Assembly (NCBI RefSeq): GCF_029814825.1
Contig: NZ_CP122379.1
Span: 2,542,001-2,606,000 of the forward strand
Source: Aequorivita marisscotiae
GTDB lineage: Bacteria; Bacteroidota; Bacteroidia; Flavobacteriales; Flavobacteriaceae
Reading direction: 5' to 3'
Length of the DNA stretch: 64,000 nt
Positions 25,256-33,618 of the stretch are shown one piece after another. The notes below the pieces were generated by a model. The model saw only the letters and a list, made by a program, of their open reading frames with translations. It was not told the DNA's origin and searched no databases. The stretch's first letter is position 1, and every line of letters starts with the position of its first letter. Made by a program: the position numbers and the translations under genes.

Positions 25256-26953
25256 TTATTTATTTCCATAAGCATCCGCGTGCACATTTTTAACCGCACG
25301 TCCGCTCGGGTCATTCATGTTCTTAAAACTCTCATCCCAATCTAACGCTACTTGACTGCTACAAGCCACACTTGGCACGCTTGGTACTGTTAGAGCTGCA
25401 GCATCGCTTGGAAAATGTTCTTCAAAAATGGTTCGGTAATAAAACTCTTCTTTTCTTGTAGGAGTCTGTATCGGGAATCGATAATGGGCATTTGCTATTT
25501 GATCATCGGTCACTTTTTCATTGACCATTTCTTTTAAGGAATCGATCCAACTGTAACCCACCCCATCACTAAATTGCTCTTTCTGCCGCCACGCTACCTC
25601 TTTCGGCAACATATCGCCAAAAGCCTCGCGGAGGACCCACTTTTCCATTGCCTGTTTATCCTGTGGAGCCTTTTGTCCGGCAAGTATCATTTTATCTTTT
25701 GGGTTTAACCGCATAGCAACATCCATAAATTCCTTATCGAGAAAAGGAACACGGCCTTCAATACCCCAAGAAGCTAGAGATTTGTTGGCACGTAAGCAGT
25801 CATACATATGTAGTTTGTCTAATTTCCGTACGTTTTCTTCGTGAAAATCTTTAGCCGATGGCGCCTTATGGAAATATAGATATCCACCAAAGATTTCGTC
25901 AGCACCCTCGCCTGATAATACCATTTTTATACCCATTGCCTTAATAGCACGCGCCAATAAGAACATTGGGGTGGAGGCGCGAATGGTAGTTATGTCGTAA
26001 GTTTCAACGTGATAAATAACATCTTGTATTGCATCAAGGCCTTCTTGGACAGTAAAATTTATTTCGTGGTGTACTGTGCCTAAATGTTCAGCAACTTTTT
26101 GGGCGGCAGCCAAATCGGGTGATCCGTCTAAGCCTACAGCAAAGGAATGCAGTCTTGGATACCAAGCACCTTCGGTGTCGCCAGATTCTATACGTTTATC
26201 GGCGTACTTTTTAGCCAACGCAGAAGTAATGGAAGAATCTAAACCTCCGGAAAGCAAAACTCCATAGGGCACGTCGCTCATTAACTGTCTTTTTACGGCG
26301 GCATCCAATGCTTCTCGCAAATCGCTTATACTTGTTTCATTTTCCTGTACAGCGTTAAAGTCCATCCAATCGCGGGTCCACCATTGTTTTAATTGTCCTT
26401 CACTGCTGTGTAAATAATGACCGGGAGGGAAAAGTTCAATTTTAGTACAAAAGCCTTCCAGTGCTTTTAATTCGCTGGCGATATAAAATGTTCCATCTTT
26501 ATCCCAGCCCATATAAAGCGGGATAATTCCCATGTGGTCTCGAGCTATTAAATATTCATTATTTTCTGCATCATATAACGCAAATCCAAATATTCCGTTG
26601 AGCTCATCTAAAAATGAAACTCCCTTTTCCCTATAGAGCGCTAAAATTACCTCGCAGTCACTTTTTGTCTGGAAGTTGTATTTTCCAACAAATTGCTTGC
26701 GCAATTCCAAATGATTGTAAATTTCACCGTTCGCGGCCAAAACCAGCTTTCTGTCTTCAGAAATTAACGGTTGTTTACCTGAAGTGGGATCTACAATCGC
26801 CAGACGTTCGTGTGCCATAATGGCTTTTTTGTTGCTGAAAATTCCACTCCAGTCTGGACCGCGATGTCTTAATCGTTTTGCCATGGTTAGTAATTGCGGC
26901 CTTAATTCTTCTGAAGGCCGTTTTAAATCGAATGCACATACAATTCCACACAT
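25256..26953 (-). CDS. asnB: Asparagine synthetase B (glutamine-hydrolysing)
   Basis: AsnB makes asparagine from aspartate, glutamine and ATP. Processing of the initiator Met exposes the nucleophile Cys (MCGIVCAFD). The N-terminal glutaminase domain runs to about residue 200. The synthetase domain follows, with the ATP PP-loop in LLSGGLDSSI and LSGEGADEIFGGY. 565 aa fits the family. It is convergent with menB. Upstream lie a strong terminator and a short frame with four Asn codons, which suggests attenuation by charged tRNA-Asn. Confidence 0.97.
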   Translation of the reverse strand: MCGIVCAFDLKRPSEELRPQLLTMAKRLRHRGPDWSGIFSNKKAIMAHERLAIVDPTSGKQPLISEDRKLVLAANGEIYNHLELRKQFVGKYNFQTKSDCEVILALYREKGVSFLDELNGIFGFALYDAENNEYLIARDHMGIIPLYMGWDKDGTFYIASELKALEGFCTKIELFPPGHYLHSSEGQLKQWWTRDWMDFNAVQENETSISDLREALDAAVKRQLMSDVPYGVLLSGGLDSSITSALAKKYADKRIESGDTEGAWYPRLHSFAVGLDGSPDLAAAQKVAEHLGTVHHEINFTVQEGLDAIQDVIYHVETYDITTIRASTPMFLLARAIKAMGIKMVLSGEGADEIFGGYLYFHKAPSAKDFHEENVRKLDKLHMYDCLRANKSLASWGIEGRVPFLDKEFMDVAMRLNPKDKMILAGQKAPQDKQAMEKWVLREAFGDMLPKEVAWRQKEQFSDGVGYSWIDSLKEMVNEKVTDDQIANAHYRFPIQTPTRKEEFYYRTIFEEHFPSDAAALTVPSVPSVACSSQVALDWDESFKNMNDPSGRAVKNVHADAYGNK

Positions 26954-27045
26954 AATTTTATAATTTAAATGGTTAGTTTCTTTTTAAATTCATCAGCACT
27001 ACCTAGAACTGTTTATTTTGAACTCGGCTGAGCTAAGTCGAAGCC

Positions 27046-27083
27046 AAAAAAAAAGCCCGTCAGGAAAAACCTGACGGGCCGTA
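27046..27083 (-). terminator. Intrinsic terminator/attenuator in the asnB leader with competing hairpin arm
   Basis: On the minus strand GCCCGTCAGG pairs perfectly with CCTGACGGGC around a 5-base loop, followed by nine T. It lies about 95 bases before the asnB ATG, in the same direction. The sequence TACGGC (27078-27083) overlaps the first arm by two bases and is complementary to GCCGTA at 27103-27108, which contains part of the leader peptide stop. This gives mutually exclusive structures. It could also serve as terminator for the upstream E1 gene. Confidence 0.75.
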
Positions 27084-27101
27084 TATCGCGACAAGTTTTT
27101 G

Positions 27102-27146
27102 TTACGGCAGCTCGTTATTATTAATATTTAAACTTAAATGTAACAT
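27102..27146 (-). CDS. Putative asparagine leader peptide for asnB attenuation
   Basis: A 14-codon frame reads MLHLSLNINNNELP, with four Asn codons (AAT, then AAT AAT AAC after one Ile). Its TAA lies inside the arm GCCGTA of a hairpin that competes with the terminator just downstream. A ribosome stalled at the Asn codons would leave that arm free and allow anti-termination; one that reaches the stop would cover it. A TTGG...TACATTCG promoter-like pair lies about 25-50 bases upstream of its ATG. Function is inferred from layout; it is not proven that the frame is translated. Confidence 0.6.
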   Translation of the reverse strand: MLHLSLNINNNELP

Positions 27147-27235
27147 ATACTTGTTTTTGTTTTACTTGTGAATTACGAATGTAGAATAATTATTTTAAAC
27201 CAACGCAATTCTTTTTTATATATTTTGAAATTTAA

Positions 27236-29650
27236 TTATCGAAGTTTTGGAAACTTTGAAGGATTGGCTTCGTGCATAATTTCATAAACTTTTTCATAAA
27301 CATCCTCTACAGAGGGTTTGGTAAAATAGTCGCCATCGGTTCCATAGGGTGGACGGTGATCTTTCGCGGCTAGTGTTTGTGGTTTGCTATCTAGGTATTT
27401 ATATCCGCCCTGTACTTCAATTACTTGGTTAAGAATATAGGCCGAGGCGCCCCCTGGCACATCTTCATCTATAACTAGCAATCTGTTGGTTTTGGCCACA
27501 CTTTTCACCAAATCGTGATTTATGTCTAGCGGTAATAGCGATTGTACGTCTATTACTTCGGCATCAATTCCGGCTTGCAATAGCTCCTTGGCAGCTTCCT
27601 CAACTATTCTTAACGTACTTCCGTATGAAACTAACGTAATATCGGTACCTTTCTTAATTGTTTCAACTACCCCAATTGGTGTTCTAAAATCGCCCAAATT
27701 GTTGGGCATTTTTTCTTTTAAGCGGTAGCCGTTTAAGCATTCTATTACCAATGCAGGCTCATCTGTTTCTAAAAGTGTATTATAAAACCCGGCGGCCTTT
27801 GTCATATTTCTTGGCACTAGTACATACATACCTCGCAACAGGTGAATTAGACCACCCATTTGAGAGCCACTATGCCAGATTCCTTCCAATCTATGGCCAC
27901 GAGTACGCACAATAAGCGGTGCTTTTTGAGTGCCATTGGTTCTATAGCGAACCGTCACCAAATCGTCGCTCATTATTTGTAAACAGTACAAAATATAATC
28001 TAAATACTGAATTTCAGCAATAGGGCGAAGGCCTCGCATGGCCATTCCAATACCTTGCCCAAGAATGGTTGCTTCTCGAATGCCCGCATCGGCAACCCGA
28101 AGTTCTCCATACTTATCCTGCATTCCTTCCAAACCTTGGTTTACGTCGCCAATTGTACCGCTGTCTTCCCCAAAAATTAATACTTCTGGATGTTTTTCAA
28201 AAATGGCGTCAAAATTGTCGCGCAGCACTACACGTCCGTCAACATCTTCTGCATCTTGGGCATATGTAGGAGCTACTTCTGCAATAGTTTTGGCATTTTC
28301 TTTTGCTTCGGAATATAAATGTGTGCTGTATTTAGGTTGAATAAGTTCAAAATAATTAGCAATCCAATCTTGAAGTTGTTTCTTTTCTGTTGATTCTTCA
28401 CCAGTTACGTAACGCAATGCCTTTCTGGCCGATGCGAGAATATTTCTGCGCAATGGTTCTTTTTCGGCGGCCAGTTCATTTTTTATTTTTTCAATAAAGT
28501 TTTTATTGGCACTGTTTTCAGCTAAATTACCAAGAAGGAGAACGGCTTCTTCCTGCTCGGTTTTCTGTGGCGATACAAATGCCTCCCAAGCTGCTTTTTT
28601 ACCGTCGCGAACTTGTTTTTTTATCTCTTTTTCAATAGCTTCCAAAGTTTCTTCCGTAGCAATATCACTTGCAATCATCCATTCGCGCATTTTAGCGTTG
28701 CAATCGTATTCTACCTCCCATGCTAGGCGTTCCTTGCTTTTATAGCGTTCGTGAGAGCCGCTGGTACTGTGGCCTTGGGGCTGTGTTAGTTGTTGTACGT
28801 GAATTAAAACCGGCACGTGTTCGTCGCGCGCAATCTGTGAGGCGCGACTGTAAACGTCTATAAGTTCAGAATAGTCCCAACCATTTACCCGTATAATTTC
28901 ATACCCTTTTTCATCTTCGGTACGTTGGAAACCTTTTAAGATTTCAGAGATGTTTTCTTTGGTAGTTTGGTGTTTTGCGTGAACGGAAATTCCATATTCG
29001 TCATCCCAAACGCTCATAACCATTGGTACTTGTAAAACGCCAGCGGCATTTATCGTTTCCCAAAAAAGGCCTTCGCTGGTGCTGGCATTTCCAATGGTGC
29101 CCCAAGCAACTTCATTTCCGTTGATGGAAAAATTGGTTTTGTTTTCAATGCCTTTTACGTTTCTAAAAATTTTTGAAGCTTGTGCCAACCCTAATAAACG
29201 TGGCATTTGCCCTGCCGTTGGCGAAATATCTGCGCTACTGTTTTTTTGTTGCGCTAGGTTTTTCCAACTACCATCTTCGTTAAGTGAATGTGTAGCAAAG
29301 TGACCGCCCATTTGTCTTCCGGCGCTCATTGGGTCTGCTTTTATATCGGTATGTGCGTACAAACCAGCAAAAAATTGCTCGATGGTAAGTTTGCCAATGG
29401 CCATCATAAAAGTTTGGTCTCGGTAGTAACCACTACGCCAGTCGCCATTTTTAAAAGCTTTGGCCCAGGCTAATTGTGGCACTTCTTTTCCATCGCCAAA
29501 AATACCGAACTTCGCTTTTCCCGTAAGTACCTCGCGGCGCCCTAAAAGACTACACTCGCGACTTGTTACCGCAATTTTATAGTCGTTTAGAACTGTTTCT
29601 TTGAAATCTTCAAAGGAAATCTCGCCATTTGTCTTTGGATCTGTCTGCAT
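27236..29650 (-). CDS. Fused E1 component (alpha + beta) of a 2-oxoacid (branched-chain type) dehydrogenase
   Basis: This is a thiamine-diphosphate decarboxylase that feeds acyl groups to a lipoyl E2. The alpha half (about 1-400) has the ThDP/Mg region GNASTSEGLFWETINAAG and WDDEYGISV. The beta half (about 455-804) has VLIFGEDSG, GIREATILGQGIGMAM, IVRTRGHRLEG and LVIDEDVPGGASAY. It is probably the branched-chain 2-oxoacid dehydrogenase, as in other Bacteroidota fusions; pyruvate is possible. The start is the ATG at 29650; a TTG at 29701 coincides with the promoter -33 box and is excluded. No E2 or E3 is adjacent. Confidence 0.9.
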   Translation of the reverse strand: MQTDPKTNGEISFEDFKETVLNDYKIAVTSRECSLLGRREVLTGKAKFGIFGDGKEVPQLAWAKAFKNGDWRSGYYRDQTFMMAIGKLTIEQFFAGLYAHTDIKADPMSAGRQMGGHFATHSLNEDGSWKNLAQQKNSSADISPTAGQMPRLLGLAQASKIFRNVKGIENKTNFSINGNEVAWGTIGNASTSEGLFWETINAAGVLQVPMVMSVWDDEYGISVHAKHQTTKENISEILKGFQRTEDEKGYEIIRVNGWDYSELIDVYSRASQIARDEHVPVLIHVQQLTQPQGHSTSGSHERYKSKERLAWEVEYDCNAKMREWMIASDIATEETLEAIEKEIKKQVRDGKKAAWEAFVSPQKTEQEEAVLLLGNLAENSANKNFIEKIKNELAAEKEPLRRNILASARKALRYVTGEESTEKKQLQDWIANYFELIQPKYSTHLYSEAKENAKTIAEVAPTYAQDAEDVDGRVVLRDNFDAIFEKHPEVLIFGEDSGTIGDVNQGLEGMQDKYGELRVADAGIREATILGQGIGMAMRGLRPIAEIQYLDYILYCLQIMSDDLVTVRYRTNGTQKAPLIVRTRGHRLEGIWHSGSQMGGLIHLLRGMYVLVPRNMTKAAGFYNTLLETDEPALVIECLNGYRLKEKMPNNLGDFRTPIGVVETIKKGTDITLVSYGSTLRIVEEAAKELLQAGIDAEVIDVQSLLPLDINHDLVKSVAKTNRLLVIDEDVPGGASAYILNQVIEVQGGYKYLDSKPQTLAAKDHRPPYGTDGDYFTKPSVEDVYEKVYEIMHEANPSKFPKLR

Positions 29651-29670
29651 GAATTTTTCTTTAAGGATTA

Positions 29671-29701
29671 CAAAAGTAGCGAAATTGAAGGAGTTTTTCA
29701 A
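29671..29701 (-). promoter_or_regulatory. Promoter of the E1 gene
   Basis: On the minus strand TTG (29699-29701), a 20-base spacer and TACTTTTG (29671-29678) match the Bacteroidota -33/-7 consensus. The ATG at 29650 is 20 bases further on. This fixes the gene start. Confidence 0.75.
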
Positions 29702-29749
29702 CGCTAATTTTAGAACATAGCAATTTTCAAAAAGCTGCGATTTTTCTTG

Positions 29750-29974
29750 CTATTTTGTTTTAATAGGGATTAGCTTCAAAATCAATAATCTAAGTAGTAG
29801 GATAAACGGAAACCCGTGCAATAAAACGTCAAACCAGTCTTCGGCTTGCATTCCTTCGGCGCCTCCTGCAATCCATTTTAGTTTTCCCCAAAGGTGTGGT
29901 TCTGGAAAAAATGGTGCCAAACCAAGTGTAAGGCAAATTAATATAATGATGCGCCAGTTATTGAGTATTTGCAT
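29750..29974 (-). CDS. Small conserved membrane protein, function unknown
   Basis: This is a 74-residue protein with two predicted transmembrane helices (WRIIILICLTLGLAPF and LHGFPFILLLRLLILKL), joined by a loop of about 30 residues containing WGKLKWIAGGAEGM. The basic C-terminus suggests both ends in the cytoplasm. It lies between the E1 gene and the M1-like outer-membrane gene on the same strand, with a gap of about 40 bp to the latter, so it may be co-transcribed with it. No functional motif was recognised. Confidence 0.65.
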   Translation of the reverse strand: MQILNNWRIIILICLTLGLAPFFPEPHLWGKLKWIAGGAEGMQAEDWFDVLLHGFPFILLLRLLILKLIPIKTK

Positions 29975-30012
29975 TAAACTATATGGTTACTTGTTCGTTT
30001 AAAATTTGTAAT

Positions 30013-32823
30013 CTAGTACCATCTTCGGGTAAACAAGCCGAGCAATGTTTTTGGACTTAAAGTTACAATAAATCGTACTTTTTCGTCGTAATGGGGTAAG
30101 TTGGGTTCGAATCCTAAGTTGGAATAAATAGGGAAATACAATTCAAAATAATCTGCAACCAAACTCAATCTAATTCCGCTATCGAACACGGTATTTACGC
30201 CTCGCTCCTTGTTTGCCACCAACCCTATGTCGCCATAGGCATAAATCCATTTCCAGATATTGGTGCTGGCATTCACGGTTGCCATCCAACTATTGGCATA
30301 GGCGGGTTCTAACTGCGATTTAAAGCCGCCTTCAGCAATAATAAGCTGTTGGCTAAAAAGTCCGGAGTCTTCACTTCGACCGTAATAATTATAATCGAAA
30401 AGATAATCATTTGGACGGTCTAATGCGAAGCTGAAAAAATCTTCATTTTCTCGCGTATCATTAAATAAGAACACCCCCGCGAAGAAACGAAGATTTAACT
30501 GTCTGTTACTCAAAAACAGCTTTCTGTATTCTAAATCAACCGAAAGCTTGCTAAACTTGGAAGAAATTTCGTAGTCTGCAACCCCTCTAAAATAATTTAT
30601 AAGATTTGGGTTTGAATATACATATTGCATATTAAACACACTATAATTGGGCTCTTGATCGGTATCATTGGGGTTTTCATCTCTATAAACATTTACATTT
30701 CGCAGATTTATAAATTGTTTTTCATTGTTGCGCAAATCTGAATTCCGGAAAGCAAATGTTATATAAGGTGTAAAGCGTTTATAAAAAAGTCCACGATCGT
30801 ATGAATAATAATTTCCCGAAAATCCATAGCGCATTGCATATAAATCGCCCTGATCCATGGTCTGGGAATAACTAATAGACGCACTGCCCACGAGCGTTTT
30901 GGAACGAAATCCGAATTGAGGTTCTAAACTGTAATGAACGGCTTTAGGCAGTACCGTTTTGTTGTAAAGTCGCAAACCTGCCGAAACGCCATCGTAGAGG
31001 TTGTACTCGAAAATAGGCATAAAGAAAAACTGTGTGAATCTAGGATCTTCCACGTCCTGAAATAGCCGAAATTGCAAGGGTTTGTTCAATAGCCCATTTA
31101 CGGTTTTAAAGTTATTTCTTCGGTTGTATTCGGGTATTTTTCCTTCGTAATTTAAAGCTAGTTTCTCAATATTTTGGGCCGGAATAGTAATAGTGCTTAT
31201 ACTATCTAAAGGCTTTGTCCAGGTTTTATAAACTACCGTATTTTTGTTGAGACCGTATAGCGAAATGGGCAGTTCGCTTTGCCTGTTATTCTTTATGGAA
31301 ACTCTAAGCGAATCGCCAATTTTTTCAACATTTTTAATTCTGAAATCAATGGTATTTCGGGTGTCGGCAAAATCCTCAAAAAACCAATTTATGGGCAAAT
31401 TTGTTTTGCTGGCGAGTAAATTTTCAAAATCTGAAGATGTAACTGGTTGCAATTTATTTGCCATATAAAATTCCTTTATTGCTTTATCTAAAACGCCTTG
31501 GCCTAGATAATCTTCTAAATAACGCAAGCCGCTGCCTCCATAATATCCATTGGCAATATTCATATTAAACTTTAACAATGAATCTTTTGGAGTTGTTAAA
31601 GATTGATGAATATTATTGCGTGCCATATTTAAATATAAAATAGGATACTGATCATTAAACTCAAGATCTGCTGCGTGCGCCCAACGAATTACCCACCAAT
31701 CACTCAGATTCCCTATAATCTTCATTTTAGGATAATAGGTATCTACATATTTCATCATTAAATAAATCTGAAGCGCGTCCTGTAACCAATAATCGTGGCG
31801 CGAATCTAAAATAAGCGTGTTTTGAATATAATGACGTGTTATGGTTTTTAACTGTTCCATATCGTACTCAAAACCATCGGGATAGGGGCTAATAAAACTA
31901 GGTAAAAGATTTAGCCCATACACCGGATTAGTTTTATAATCTGCTTCGCTGATAACCATTTTTTGAAACGGATAGGGGCCGAGCTTTTCATCTAAAAAAT
32001 GGGCAATTCTATCAATCAGTAAAGCTTGTACCGGCGGGTTTATCTTGCTGTTTTGTAAGTTGGTTACTACGGTAAACTTATCGGTTTCAATGGTTTCAAA
32101 GTTTGAATATCGTTGCAAGTAAAGTATTGCATTTGTACGTTGGCTGCCTTTTAACGATACTGTTTTTTTGTTTTCTGAAATGTTTTCCGAAACCAACTCT
32201 AGATCCGATAGTACTGAGTATTGCTTTGGAAGCTGAAGAACAATGGAGTATTCTGAAGGTGTAGTAAAAAGATCGTTGGTGTTTTTATTGCTGTAAATGC
32301 GCCATTCACCATTGTAAACAGCAGGCAAAATATACCAATTTCGCAATTTAAAATTTGCTTGATTATCTACTCCAAACCGAGTAAACTTACTGTTTGGAAC
32401 TTTTACAACATATTCTAAATTAAAGGTGTAATTCGCCCCCGGAAGCAACGGACTGTCGGGAATAACCTTTAAAATATCTACCTCTTCTCCGCGTGCCCAC
32501 TGAAGTGGCGTAGCAGTATTAGTATATATTTTTTCGATAGAAGTTTTACCGCGATCGCTATCTTTTTCAAAATGAAAAGAACTGTTGTAGTTTTCGGAAA
32601 AACGCTTGCCCAACGGACTGGTTTTAGTGGAAAAACTATTGGGCCAATCAAATAAGTAGAGTTCCCGTAATGTATCTGCAGTGGTATTTTTAAAAGTAAT
32701 TTTTTGTTTAATTGAAAGAGTTTTCTGTGCAGGGTTAAGCGTAGCATCTATATGTATTGTATGCTGAGCTCTTGCTTGTGCTACCAAACAAAATAGGAAG
32801 AGGAATATGATTCTATTTGGCAT
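30013..32823 (-). CDS. M1-peptidase-like protein with lost zinc motif and C-terminal beta-barrel
   Basis: The order is: a signal peptide (IIFLFLFCLVAQARA), an aminopeptidase-N-like beta domain (about 20-250), a gluzincin-like helical region (about 255-480), and a C-terminal region of about 360 residues with alternating strands that ends in FTRRWY, typical of an outer-membrane barrel. Where HEXXH is expected the chain reads ITRHYIQNTL (about 330), and the downstream zinc Glu position reads WLQDALQIYL, so catalytic residues are absent. It is probably a non-catalytic outer-membrane protein. The ATG at 32823 is chosen over the adjacent TTG. Function is unknown. Confidence 0.75.
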   Translation of the reverse strand: MPNRIIFLFLFCLVAQARAQHTIHIDATLNPAQKTLSIKQKITFKNTTADTLRELYLFDWPNSFSTKTSPLGKRFSENYNSSFHFEKDSDRGKTSIEKIYTNTATPLQWARGEEVDILKVIPDSPLLPGANYTFNLEYVVKVPNSKFTRFGVDNQANFKLRNWYILPAVYNGEWRIYSNKNTNDLFTTPSEYSIVLQLPKQYSVLSDLELVSENISENKKTVSLKGSQRTNAILYLQRYSNFETIETDKFTVVTNLQNSKINPPVQALLIDRIAHFLDEKLGPYPFQKMVISEADYKTNPVYGLNLLPSFISPYPDGFEYDMEQLKTITRHYIQNTLILDSRHDYWLQDALQIYLMMKYVDTYYPKMKIIGNLSDWWVIRWAHAADLEFNDQYPILYLNMARNNIHQSLTTPKDSLLKFNMNIANGYYGGSGLRYLEDYLGQGVLDKAIKEFYMANKLQPVTSSDFENLLASKTNLPINWFFEDFADTRNTIDFRIKNVEKIGDSLRVSIKNNRQSELPISLYGLNKNTVVYKTWTKPLDSISTITIPAQNIEKLALNYEGKIPEYNRRNNFKTVNGLLNKPLQFRLFQDVEDPRFTQFFFMPIFEYNLYDGVSAGLRLYNKTVLPKAVHYSLEPQFGFRSKTLVGSASISYSQTMDQGDLYAMRYGFSGNYYSYDRGLFYKRFTPYITFAFRNSDLRNNEKQFINLRNVNVYRDENPNDTDQEPNYSVFNMQYVYSNPNLINYFRGVADYEISSKFSKLSVDLEYRKLFLSNRQLNLRFFAGVFLFNDTRENEDFFSFALDRPNDYLFDYNYYGRSEDSGLFSQQLIIAEGGFKSQLEPAYANSWMATVNASTNIWKWIYAYGDIGLVANKERGVNTVFDSGIRLSLVADYFELYFPIYSNLGFEPNLPHYDEKVRFIVTLSPKTLLGLFTRRWY

Positions 32824-32868
32824 CAAAAAATTTTAGTGAATTTAAACAGGTTCGCGAAGAAAAGACTA

Positions 32869-33558
32869 TTAAAAATTCGGACTTAAATTATACTCGTTAT
32901 AAAAATCGTTTAATATTTGAAGCACTTCATCTTCGGTATCTACTAAGTGGACTAAATCTAAATCTTCGGCACTTACATTATTATTGGCTTCTAAAAGTGT
33001 GGTTTTTATCCATTCAAAAAGTCCCCCCCAAAATTCGGTGCCAACTAAAATAATTGGAAACTTATCTATTTTATGCGTTTGAATGAGAGTTAATGCCTCA
33101 AAAAATTCATCTAAAGTTCCAAAGCCTCCGGGCATAACTACAAAGCCCTGAGAGTACTTTACGAACATTACCTTTCGCACAAAAAAGTAATCGAAATCAA
33201 TATTTTTATCACTATCTATGTACGGATTGTCGTGTTGCTCAAAAGGCAGTGCAATATTTAACCCAACTGATGTTCCGCCGGCCAAATGGGCTCCCTTATT
33301 TCCTGCTTCCATTATTCCAGGACCACCACCGGTTATAACACCATAACCATTTTCGGTTATTTTCTTAGCTATGTTTTCGGCCAATTTGTAATGTGGATTA
33401 TCCGGTTTAGTTCTAGCGGACCCAAATATTGAAACGCAAGGGCCAATACGGCTCATTTTTTCGTATCCATTTACAAATTCTCCCATGATTTTAAAAATCG
33501 CCCAAGAGTCATTGGTCTTAACTTGGTTCCAGTTTTTTGGTATTTGTTCGTCTCTCAT
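32869..33558 (-). CDS. LOG-family protein (TIGR00730-type, lysine-decarboxylase-like Rossmann fold)
   Basis: Members of this family are nucleotide 5'-monophosphate phosphoribohydrolases that release cytokinin-like bases or recycle nucleotides. The nucleotide-binding Rossmann core shows SIFGSARTKPD and GVITGGGPGIMEAGN. The signature PGGFGTLDEFFEAL carries the catalytic region. I chose the ATG at 33558 (229 aa); a TTG at 33618 directly after the uvrA stop would add 20 residues. It is downstream of uvrA on the same strand and probably co-transcribed. Confidence 0.88.
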   Translation of the reverse strand: MRDEQIPKNWNQVKTNDSWAIFKIMGEFVNGYEKMSRIGPCVSIFGSARTKPDNPHYKLAENIAKKITENGYGVITGGGPGIMEAGNKGAHLAGGTSVGLNIALPFEQHDNPYIDSDKNIDFDYFFVRKVMFVKYSQGFVVMPGGFGTLDEFFEALTLIQTHKIDKFPIILVGTEFWGGLFEWIKTTLLEANNNVSAEDLDLVHLVDTEDEVLQILNDFYNEYNLSPNF

Positions 33559-33618
33559 TATTCGGTATTCAGTGTATTGTAATCTGTTTAATAAATTTGG
33601 TGCTTTATCATTAAGCAA

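Noticed and set aside
27046..27079. Hairpin as nothing more than the terminator of the E1 gene
   Set aside because: Possible, but it is 157 bases past the E1 stop, and an Asn-rich frame with a competing arm lies between; the attenuator reading explains more of the sequence.
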